The notes under the pieces are model-generated. The model searched no databases, had not been told where the DNA came from, and saw only the letters and a program-made list of their open reading frames with translations. DNA of 9,473 nt from CAZWUW01 sp964636895. GTDB taxonomy: Bacteria; Bacillota; Thermincolia; Thermincolales; CAZWUW01. Location of the stretch: contig CAZWUW010000097.1 in assembly GCA_964636895.1 (NCBI GenBank), forward strand, positions 1 to 9,473, written 5' to 3'. Below, piece by piece: positions 1 to 5,412 of this stretch. The stretch's first letter is position 1, and each line of letters begins with the position of its first letter. The position numbers and the translations under genes are program-made.

Positions 1-50
1 GCATAATGACTTTCTTTGCATAAGGAGGGTTATGCAAAGCTTAGCATAAT
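1..50. repeat. Palindrome-rich sequence interrupting the intron RT; probable end of another mobile element
   Basis: A perfect 10-bp inverted repeat, CTTTGCATAA (14-23) and TTATGCAAAG (30-39), is separated by the 6-nt loop GGAGGG. The hexamer GCATAA also occurs at 1-6, 18-23 and 44-49, and inverted at 30-35. The block begins exactly where the reverse transcriptase reading frame leaves its family sequence: after TPQGG the family continues PLSPLL, but here the frame reads L-C-stop. Clustered inverted and direct copies of a short core are typical of recombinase-bound element ends. No transposase or recombinase gene is in the window, so the element type (tyrosine recombinase, IS or MITE-like) is unknown. 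Confidence 0.5.
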
Positions 51-763
51 CCGCCTTGGGGTGTTCCTTCTTCGGAGTTAATTTTGATTCCATTTACCAT
101 TACCCCCGATTCCAGATATGCTCTAATCAGCTTTAGCACTCTTTTGTCCCTGATTCTTCTTGAGAGCCTCTCCATCAGTATGTCATGGTTGACTTTATCG
201 AAGAATTTCTCTAGGTCCATATCCACAACCCATTGATACCCTTCGTTGATGTATTCCCTCGCCTTTAAGATAGCTTGTTTAGCACTTTTTCTTGGTCTAA
301 AGCCATAGCTACTTTCAGAGAAGGTAGGGTCATATAGTTTGTTGAGTTCTTGGGCAATCGCTTGTTGAATTAGCCTGTCAAGTACAGTAGGTATTCCAAG
401 CAATCTTATTCCTCCGTCAGGTTTCGGTATTTCTACCCTCCTGACTGGGGAAGGCTTATACCTTCCCTCCAGTAGCTTTTGCTTTAGGTTGTGCCAATTT
501 CCGATGATAAATGGTCGAAGTTCATCGACTCTCATGCCATCGACCCCATGGCTACCTTTATTACTAATTACCCGTTTCATAGCAAGGAGCATGTTCTCCC
601 GTGCCATGATTCTATCGAGTAGGCTACTGGTATCTCCTAATACACCGTTTTCTCTTTCTCTCTTTGTTAACGCCAATTCCTCCGTAAGCGCCCCTTGTTT
701 ACCTTGGAGTTCCACTCCTATTTCCACAAGGCGACCTCTGTTTCGAGTTGTCTGCTTCTTCAT
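41..763 (-). pseudogene. ltrA: Group II intron reverse transcriptase/maturase, truncated
   Basis: N-terminal portion of a group IIC intron-encoded protein, which would reverse-transcribe the intron and act as its splicing maturase. About 238 native residues remain, against roughly 420 in related proteins. Visible blocks in order: LLDRIMARENMLLAMKRV near the N-terminus; VEIPKPDGGIRLLGIPTVLD (RT1-2); SSYGFRPRKSA (RT2a); VDMDLEKFFDKVNHDIL (RT3, first catalytic Asp); and EGTPQGG (RT4). The frame then reads L-C-TAA inside a foreign palindromic sequence, so the YADD catalytic pair, the thumb and any maturase domain are missing. The start is set at ATG 761-763, with AAGGA 5 nt upstream (769-773). 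An in-frame ATG at 829 lies further upstream in the intron RNA and is less likely. The rest of the gene may lie beyond an insertion to the left of the window. Not functional as read here. Confidence 0.9.
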
Positions 764-1201
764 TTGATTCCTTGGGTTTAACAAAGTCGAAAACCTCCTA
801 ATGTTCAGTCCTTCCCATGCCTTGTGCACAAGACATGGTACTATGACCTCTGCTGACTTCTGACAGTTCAGACATGTATCACTACATGGGTTGCTATTTC
901 TGTTTTAATCTCCATAGCGTGTCTGTCAGACCTCCCCGGGTAAGAACGCAAACTTTCACTCCATATATCTGCTACATTTACTCTCCTCGTTTCGGGTAGT
1001 AATCGGGCTTTGTTTTGTATTGCAAACTCGCCCACAAGGATAAGCCTCGAATGTAGTTCGTGTACCTCAGACCAGAGTTTTGCCGCCGACTTCCTTCAGA
1101 TTCCACCTCACGATGGACACCCTTGTCTTAAGCTAACGGTTGGCACTACCAGCCCCCGTATCGGACTCGCACCGACTAGTTTGCGCCCATGCTGGGCGCA
1201 C
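51..1201 (-). mobile_element. Group IIC intron, 5' part (interrupted)
   Basis: On the minus strand the intron starts at 1201 with GTGCGCCCAGC, the GUGYG-type 5' end of group II introns. About 430 nt of structured non-coding RNA (domains I to IV) follow before the reverse transcriptase starts at 763. The class IIC call rests on two things. The encoded RT resembles IIC RTs such as GsI-IIC. The intron also sits 8 nt after a terminator hairpin (TTATTATT then GTGCG), the known target preference of class C introns. An AATA at 895-898 (minus strand) could be EBS1 pairing with the exon end UAUU; this is only a candidate. Domains V and VI and the 3' splice site are not visible because the copy is interrupted near position 50. 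Confidence 0.88.
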
Positions 1202-1207
1202 AATAAT

Positions 1208-1229
1208 AAGGCTGCCGTAAGGCAGCCTT
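1208..1229 (-). terminator. Intrinsic terminator of the TPP riboswitch; insertion site of the IIC intron
   Basis: A 9-bp perfect stem, AAGGCTGCC/GGCAGCCTT, with a 4-nt loop. On the minus strand it is followed by a short T-rich tail (TTATTATT counted from within the stem), and then the intron begins. On the plus strand TTTGATTTT follows the stem, so it may terminate in both directions. Its 5' arm (minus 1229-1223, AAGGCTG) could pair instead with CAGCTT at 1276-1271, next to the aptamer's P1 strand. That gives a plausible antiterminator for ligand-free RNA. The terminator is seen; the antiterminator is inferred. Confidence 0.85.
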
Positions 1230-1272
1230 TGATTTTCTGGTATGCATAGATTTGGTTGAAACATACCGTTAA

Positions 1273-1364
1273 GCTGTTCCCTACGCCGGCATTACCCGGA
1301 TCAGGTCAAAGGGTCGGCATATTCGGAAGTGCCCTCTCAGCCGGCTCACCCGGCTCCCCTAAGC
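1273..1364 (-). promoter_or_regulatory. TPP riboswitch (THI element)
   Basis: On the minus strand the conserved THI-box blocks appear in order: TTAGGGGAGCC; a P3 hairpin with arms AGCCGG/CCGGCT; CTGAGAGGG; then ACCTGATCCGGGTAATGCC followed by GGCGTAGGGA. These match the consensus CUGAGA, ACCUGAUC and GCGUAGGGA segments that bind thiamine pyrophosphate. GCT (1364-1362) and AGC (1275-1273) can form part of P1. A further 6-bp hairpin (GGTATG 1267-1262 with CATACC 1244-1239) lies between aptamer and terminator. The layout, with a terminator about 45 nt downstream, suggests transcription attenuation when TPP is plentiful. No thiamine gene is in the window; it would lie to the left beyond the intron. 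Confidence 0.95.
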
Positions 1365-1380
1365 ATATTCTGTTGGCAAT

Positions 1381-1409
1381 ATTATAGCAGTAATAAGAGA
1401 GGTTGTAAA
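1381..1409 (-). promoter_or_regulatory. Promoter of the TPP riboswitch transcript
   Basis: On the minus strand a -35 TTTACA (1404-1409) and a consensus -10 TATAAT (1381-1386) are separated by exactly 17 nt. Transcription would start near 1374, about 10 nt before the aptamer. The -35 box lies one base from the ubiX stop codon (1410-1412), so the riboswitch has its own promoter and need not depend on ubiX transcription. Confidence 0.75.
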
Positions 1410-1967
1410 TCAACCTCCCCAACGTTTCAAAAATTCTGTTTCGATACCGAACTGTTCCAGCGCCCTGCCTACAGACTGGTTGACTATATCGTCAACCGAC
1501 GCCGGCCGCGTATAAAATGCAGGCACCGGCGGCATAACGGTAACCCCCAGGTGGGCAAGCTTTAACATATTTTCAAGATGAATGGGACTTAAAGGGGTCT
1601 CCCGAATCATCAGCACCAGTCGTCTTTTTTCCTTAAGTGTTACATCGGCTGCCCTGACAATAAGGTTTTCCGTATAACCACAGGCAATGGCGGACAGGGT
1701 TTTCATACTGCAGGGGGCAATAATCATCCCGTCGCATTTAAAAGAACCACTGGATAAAGGGGCCGCCAAATCATCCTCGGCATGGTAATAATCCGCCATC
1801 CGCCTCAGGCTATCTATTGTATATGCGGTTTCCTTGGCTATTGTCGTTGTGGCCCACTTACTAATAAGCAGATGGGTTTCCACATTATTTTTGCCGGCCT
1901 GCTCCAAAGCCCTGATGCCATAAATTGCCCCCGAAGCACCGGTAATCGCAACTATAAGTCTTATCAC
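1410..1967 (-). CDS. ubiX: Flavin prenyltransferase UbiX
   Basis: UbiX-family enzyme that joins dimethylallyl phosphate to reduced FMN to make prenylated FMN, the cofactor of UbiD-type reversible decarboxylases. About 185 residues, the normal family length. Family blocks seen: a nucleotide-binding N-terminus LIVAITGASGA; the S/T-rich segment LLISKWATTTIAKET; GSFKCDGMIIAPCSMKT; the ACGYTENLIVRAADVTLKE block; LVLMIRETPLS; and VMPPVPAFYTRP near the C-terminus. Start: two in-frame GTG codons are possible (1973 and 1967). GTG at 1967 has AGAGG about 6 nt upstream and gives MIRLIVAITGASG, which matches the usual family N-terminus; 1973 would place the AGAGG directly against the start. A private promoter precedes it. 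No ubiD lies nearby, so the decarboxylase it serves is unknown; related annotations (BsdB, Pad1) describe the same family. Confidence 0.93.
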   Translation of the reverse strand: MIRLIVAITGASGAIYGIRALEQAGKNNVETHLLISKWATTTIAKETAYTIDSLRRMADYYHAEDDLAAPLSSGSFKCDGMIIAPCSMKTLSAIACGYTENLIVRAADVTLKEKRRLVLMIRETPLSPIHLENMLKLAHLGVTVMPPVPAFYTRPASVDDIVNQSVGRALEQFGIETEFLKRWGG

Positions 1968-2011
1968 GGCCACCCTCTTTGCCCTTACAAATAGCGGAAT
2001 TTAATGCCTTT

Positions 2012-2040
2012 ATTATACTATACTTTGTATTTACAGACAA
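2012..2040 (-). promoter_or_regulatory. Promoter of ubiX
   Basis: On the minus strand a -35 TTGTCT (2035-2040) and a -10 TATAAT (2012-2017) are separated by 17 nt. The start would fall near 2005, giving a leader of about 35 nt. There is no terminator hairpin between the permease stop (2059) and this promoter, so some readthrough from the ABC genes is also possible. Confidence 0.7.
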
Positions 2041-2058
2041 ACCCCGATTATACGACAG

Positions 2059-2820
2059 TTACAACTCTTTTTTTTCAAACAGATAATATCCGGCGGCAAA
2101 AAATATCAGGTTATAAGAAAGCAGCAGCAAAAATATATTCATCAGCATGCCGGCAGTAACGGAGCTCCCCAGCCACATGACATGCCAGTCCGTATAGGCG
2201 AAAGGATTAATCCTGGCGGTACCCGGAAAGATTAAAGGTATAGCTTTGGCTGCCAGGTATGCAAAGACACATGTTATCAGTGCGCTGCCACTGCTCCGGA
2301 AGAACTGGGCCACGAACGCCGCCAAAATGCCCAAAAAAAGCATCGGATAAATGGCCGCCGTATACGCCGGCAGCCACTGAGACAGACCTGCTGGCAACTG
2401 TCCGCCGCCATCCAGGCCACCCAGGAATAACCCCGAAATAAACGATGTAATAAATACTACCGCCAGCATAATTATTGTAAAAGCCGCTATGGTAATGTTT
2501 TTGGAAGCAAACACCTTAAATCTGGAGATAGGGCGGGTGAGCGTTATTTTCAGGGTTTTTTCCCCCACTTCCCCGGAAAAAATATCGGCTGCGGTACTAA
2601 AAATAAATAAAGGCAGCAGCAAGGCAGTAAACCAGCCCAGCACCATGACCGGAAAAGATACCGCACTGACCGCAAAAATCCCCAGCCTGCTGCGGAAGAA
2701 ATAAAACAAAACTGCCGCCAATACGGGAATTATTATGGAAATAACAAGATAAGCCACCGTTCTTTTCTTTAAGAATATTTTTTGCAGCTCATTGATTATA
2801 TTGGCGTTAAGGCTGTTCAT
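2059..2820 (-). CDS. ABC-2 type transporter permease
   Basis: Membrane subunit (about 253 residues) expected to form a homodimeric channel with the ATPase encoded just upstream. About six hydrophobic segments are visible: VAYLVISIIIPVLAAVLF near the start, ALLLPLFIFSTAADIF, IIMLAVVFITSFISGLFL, AIYPMLFLGILAAFVAQFF, a GSALITCVFAYLAAKAIP stretch and a C-terminal LLLLSYNLIFFAAGYYLF. The segment FSGEVGEKTLKITLTRPISR after the second helix is the characteristic ABC-2 cytoplasmic loop. Start: ATG at 2818-2820, preceded by an AAGGGGGGG run about 8 nt away and overlapping the ATPase 3' end by 14 nt, which suggests translational coupling. A GTG at 2841 would add seven residues but is less well placed. 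The substrate cannot be read from sequence; neighbours hint at export of an antimicrobial or envelope-active compound. Confidence 0.88.
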   Translation of the reverse strand: MNSLNANIINELQKIFLKKRTVAYLVISIIIPVLAAVLFYFFRSRLGIFAVSAVSFPVMVLGWFTALLLPLFIFSTAADIFSGEVGEKTLKITLTRPISRFKVFASKNITIAAFTIIMLAVVFITSFISGLFLGGLDGGGQLPAGLSQWLPAYTAAIYPMLFLGILAAFVAQFFRSSGSALITCVFAYLAAKAIPLIFPGTARINPFAYTDWHVMWLGSSVTAGMLMNIFLLLLSYNLIFFAAGYYLFEKKEL

Positions 2821-3556
2821 GGCCGGCCGCCCCCCCTTCACCCTGCCGGAGCCGGCTGATATAGTATTCTTCCAGTGAACTGAAGCGGTTATTTTTTAAA
2901 TCATCTACCGCGCCCGTTTGCACCAGATTACCGTTGACAATAATACCCACCCGGTTACATATCAGCTCTATTTCATGGATTAAATGGCTGGAAATAAAAA
3001 AGGTGCTTTGTTTTTCGCGGGCCAGCCGGGAAATAGTATTTCTTATATCTACCATGCCTTCAATATCCAAACCGTTAACCGGTTCGTCCAGGATAATAAA
3101 CTCAGGCCCGGATAAAATTGCCGCCGCCAGTCCGAGTCTTTGCTTCATGCCAAGGGAATAGGTGCCGGCCTTTTCGTTTTTATATTGCCGCAGTCCCACC
3201 AGCTCTAGAACCTCATCAATCCGCGCCGCCCCAAGGCCGGGGTAAAACCTGACGGCCAGGCTGAGGTTTTGGTAGGCGGTCAGATAATCGTAAGCGTCCG
3301 CTGTTTCAATCAGGCACCCTACCTTTGACATTGCTTGTTCAAAATGGACTGTCGTATCATAACCGAAAATCTTTACCTCTCCGGCATCCGCCCCGGTCAG
3401 TCCGGTAATTATTTTCATTACCGTAGTTTTTCCGGCCCCGTTTGGACCCAGGAAGCCAAAGACATCACCCCTAAATACGTCAAAGCTGACATCTTTGATG
3501 CCTCTGCCATTTTTATATGTTTTTGTCAGCTTACTGACCTCCAGCACCTTTTCCAT
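2807..3556 (-). CDS. ABC transporter ATP-binding protein, BcrA-like
   Basis: Cytoplasmic ATPase of 249 residues that would power the ABC-2 permease encoded downstream. All nucleotide-binding motifs are present: Walker A GPNGAGKTT (about residues 38-46), signature YSLGMKQRLG, Walker B FIILDEP with D-loop NGLD, and the switch His in FFISSH. The Q-loop region reads CLIETADAYDYLTAYQNL, with Glu where many families have Gln. That pattern, together with the LTA-x-x-NL segment, is usual in the BcrA/bacitracin-resistance group. The start ATG at 3554-3556 has AGGAG 6 nt upstream. The gene overlaps the permease gene and lies 64 nt downstream of a secreted-protein gene, with a large hairpin in the gap. 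A peptide-antibiotic role is an inference from subfamily resemblance, not proven. Confidence 0.9.
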   Translation of the reverse strand: MEKVLEVSKLTKTYKNGRGIKDVSFDVFRGDVFGFLGPNGAGKTTVMKIITGLTGADAGEVKIFGYDTTVHFEQAMSKVGCLIETADAYDYLTAYQNLSLAVRFYPGLGAARIDEVLELVGLRQYKNEKAGTYSLGMKQRLGLAAAILSGPEFIILDEPVNGLDIEGMVDIRNTISRLAREKQSTFFISSHLIHEIELICNRVGIIVNGNLVQTGAVDDLKNNRFSSLEEYYISRLRQGEGGAAGHEQP

Positions 3557-3573
3557 CCCGTTCTCCTTTATAA

Positions 3574-3607
3574 TAACAGACAGGATTCGGCTGAATCCTA
3601 TCTGTTA
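3574..3607 (-). promoter_or_regulatory. Long intercistronic hairpin between secreted-protein and ATPase genes
   Basis: TAACAGA (3574-3580) pairs with TCTGTTA (3601-3607), and AGGATTC (3582-3588) with GAATCCT (3593-3599). Together they make a 14-bp stem with one C/A mismatch (C-A on plus, T-G wobble in the minus-strand RNA) around the 4-nt loop. Downstream on the minus strand comes TATTATAAAGGAG, which is not a clean U-tract. It is therefore a weak terminator at best, and more likely an attenuator or mRNA-stabilising element that lowers the ABC genes relative to the secreted protein. It ends only a few nt before the ATPase ribosome binding site. Confidence 0.65.
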
Positions 3608-3620
3608 TCAAAAACATTAA

Positions 3621-4526
3621 TTATTTATCACCATGTCCGTGCATTTTTTTGGTCATCAGGTTTACTTTTTTACCATTCAGCTCAACCGTTTCCGGAACCG
3701 TGTTGTTGTATCCAGAAAAACCGGCGTTAATATCTAAAACCAATTCATGCGCTTTGCCATCGGTATCCTTGCCGGTAACCGTCAGGGTCACGTTTTGTTG
3801 CTGAATAAAGTTTTCTTTACTGATTTTAGCATCCACTGCAACCTGTTTAATCGTGATATCACTTACCAGTAAAGGCAGTTTATCCTTAATGGCGCCGGCA
3901 GCAGATATTTTCATATGTTTTTCATTGTCTTCAAACCCCTGTCTGCCAAGTGCATTCTTCACTGCCAGGGCAGCCGCCGCATTAACTACCGGAGAAATCT
4001 GTCCATCGGCCAGCGTCAGCGAAACATCTTTTGTACCGTCAGCATTATTTTGCAAAGCTATTAAGCTTTGCATGTTACCCATTGCTGCATCAACAACGCC
4101 CTCTACATCCTGAAACCTTTGCGTGGCATCATCATGATTTTCCTGGTGCCGTTTATGTTTCTTCGCTTTTCCTTCCATTACATCGTAGGTGTCACTACTG
4201 CCACTCTTGATAATCATCTTATCTGCCTGCCGGTAAACTGCCAGCGTTTCCCTGCTCTCCCCGGAGACGATCTGCGTACTGTTGCTCATTAGTTTATTCT
4301 CTTTATCAATTTTTGCGTCCGCATTAAGCTCAACCAACACATTGCCATTGTCTTTTAACGTAAGCTCAGTCTTAGACGTAATGCTCTTGGCGGCAAGCGT
4401 ATTTTTTAACGCCTGTTTGTAGACATCATATCCGGAAGTACCGGATATTGCCGCAAAAGCTGAAGCCCCCAGCATCATAACGCCTATCAGGATAGTACCG
4501 GTAACTGCCATCATTTTTTTATTCAT
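3621..4526 (-). CDS. Secreted or envelope protein of unknown family
   Basis: I do not recognise this 301-residue protein. Residues 1-25 form a signal peptide: MNKK, then a hydrophobic stretch MMAVTGTILIGVMMLG, with a likely cleavage after ASAFA. There is no lipobox Cys, so it is probably released or loosely wall-bound. The mature part alternates short polar strands (TSKTELTLKDNG, ETLAVYRQADKMIIKSG, KDVSLTLADG, FIQQQNVTLTVTGKDTDG), like a beta-rich LolA/LppX-type fold; that comparison is a guess. A Lys/His-rich patch (KAKKHKRHQENHDD, near residue 120) and the tail KKMHGHGDK could bind metal or anionic polymers. ATG 4524-4526 has a strong AGGAGG 8 nt upstream. It is the first gene of the leftward set with the ABC exporter and is divergent from a two-component system, which suggests envelope sensing, binding or protection. 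I see no convincing promoter in front of it. Confidence 0.75.
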   Translation of the reverse strand: MNKKMMAVTGTILIGVMMLGASAFAAISGTSGYDVYKQALKNTLAAKSITSKTELTLKDNGNVLVELNADAKIDKENKLMSNSTQIVSGESRETLAVYRQADKMIIKSGSSDTYDVMEGKAKKHKRHQENHDDATQRFQDVEGVVDAAMGNMQSLIALQNNADGTKDVSLTLADGQISPVVNAAAALAVKNALGRQGFEDNEKHMKISAAGAIKDKLPLLVSDITIKQVAVDAKISKENFIQQQNVTLTVTGKDTDGKAHELVLDINAGFSGYNNTVPETVELNGKKVNLMTKKMHGHGDK

Positions 4527-4735
4527 CCAATCAACCTCCTGTCCATAATTTACAAAACAAAATTTGAACTGTACCCATTTAACCCGGTTAGCCCACCTCC
4601 GTAAATTTATTTGTGCTCGAGCTCAATTCTATTTTTACCTATCAACCTTTATTTTTCCTTAAAATAATTAAGTTTTTTTATAATTTTTAATGTAATTCAA
4701 AGAAAAGCGGATTATAGTATAATGGGGTGATAATT
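4527..4735. other. Divergent intergenic regulatory region
   Basis: This 209-bp AT-rich spacer holds the signals for both the leftward secreted-protein/ABC genes and the rightward two-component system. Seen in it: the 11-bp palindrome TAACCCGGTTA (4580-4590); the 8-bp palindrome GCTCGAGC (4615-4622); two similar blocks ATTTTTACCT (4631-4640) and ATTTTTCCTT (4651-4660) starting 20 bp apart; a poly-T/AT-rich run (4672-4690); and the 13-bp palindrome ATTATAGTATAAT (4711-4723). No RNA gene or extra coding region is supported. Confidence 0.6.
4696..4723 (+). promoter_or_regulatory. Candidate promoter of the two-component system
   Basis: TTCAAA (4696-4701, 4 of 6 to the -35 consensus) and a perfect -10 TATAAT (4718-4723) are 16 nt apart. 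The expected start near 4730 leaves only about 6 nt before the ATG and would exclude the GGGGTG at 4724-4729 that looks like the ribosome binding site. Either the transcript is nearly leaderless or the working promoter lies further upstream in the AT-rich region. The -10 is half of the palindrome ATTATAGTATAAT. Confidence 0.4.
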
Positions 4736-5410
4736 ATGAGACTGCTCTTGGTCGAAGATGATAAACGGCTTTCTGATGCCTTGGCGTATCTGATTAAAAA
4801 AAACAACTATGGCCTTGACGTAGCCTACGATGGCCAAACAGGCCAGGAAATGGCGGAAACAGGTATTTATGACTTATTGATCCTTGACCGCATGCTGCCA
4901 AAAAAAGAAGGTCTTCTGGTTTTAAAAGACCTTCGGGCGCAAGGAATTAATACTCCGATTCTGCTTTTGACGGCAAGGGATGCGGTGGAGGATAGAGTGG
5001 CCGGGCTGGATGCCGGTGCTGATGACTACTTGGTTAAGCCCTTTGCCACTGAAGAATTACTGGCTAGGGTCAGGGCCCTAAGCCGGCGGAAAAACGACCC
5101 GCTTTTGAATGAAAAAATTAGTGTTTCCTCGCTTGTTCTGGACCCGCTCAGTTGTATGGTAAACTGCGGAAATATGAGCATCAAGCTTACTGTCAGAGAA
5201 TCTCAACTGCTGGAACTTTTTATGCGTAACCGGGGACAAGTTATCACCAAGGAACAAATCCTGGACAGAATCTGGGGTTTTGACGCCGACGTGGAACCCA
5301 ATAATGTGGAGATTTACATTCATTATCTGCGTAAAAAACTTGACCCGATAAAATGTGGCTGCCGGCTCGAAACCGTCAGGGGTATAGGCTACTGCCTGAA
5401 GGAGGGTTAA
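4736..5410 (+). CDS. OmpR-family DNA-binding response regulator
   Basis: Cytoplasmic transcription factor of 224 residues that should receive phosphate from the kinase encoded next to it. Receiver domain at residues 1-115: acidic pair D8-D9, phospho-acceptor D51 in LLILDRMLP, T79 in LLLTAR and K101 in YLVKPF. A winged-helix DNA-binding domain follows from about residue 128 to the end, with LTVRESQLLELFMRNRGQVI, ILDRIWG and VEIYIHYLRKKL leading to a VRGIGYCL hairpin. Start: ATG at 4736 with GGGGTG 6 nt upstream; an in-frame GTG at 4727 would add three residues and sit inside that site. Its stop is 2 nt before the kinase start. The divergent secreted-protein/ABC genes are its most obvious candidate targets. 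Confidence 0.95.
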   Translation: MRLLLVEDDKRLSDALAYLIKKNNYGLDVAYDGQTGQEMAETGIYDLLILDRMLPKKEGLLVLKDLRAQGINTPILLLTARDAVEDRVAGLDAGADDYLVKPFATEELLARVRALSRRKNDPLLNEKISVSSLVLDPLSCMVNCGNMSIKLTVRESQLLELFMRNRGQVITKEQILDRIWGFDADVEPNNVEIYIHYLRKKLDPIKCGCRLETVRGIGYCLKEG

Positions 5411-5412
5411 TC

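Noticed and set aside
1010..1249. Plus-strand open frame of 79 codons
   Set aside because: It lies across the group II intron RNA and the terminator, has no ribosome binding site that I can see, and its protein has no recognisable features.
1239..1250. TATGCATA near the terminator as another copy of the GCATAA-type element end
   Set aside because: Only a short palindrome without the neighbouring inverted repeat; its CATACC part is better explained by pairing within the riboswitch leader.
2821..2841. Longer start (GTG at 2841) for the permease
   Set aside because: It would place the start before the G-rich ribosome binding site; ATG at 2820 follows that site at normal spacing.
3190..3330. 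Glu instead of Gln in the ATPase Q-loop as a defect
   Set aside because: The IE-x-x-x-x-Y-x-x-LTA pattern is usual in BcrA-type ATPases, so it marks the subfamily, not a broken enzyme.
3335..3730. Plus-strand open frame of 131 codons
   Set aside because: It is antisense to the start of the ABC ATPase and the end of the secreted-protein gene, both of which have strong motifs or a signal peptide; it has no family features.
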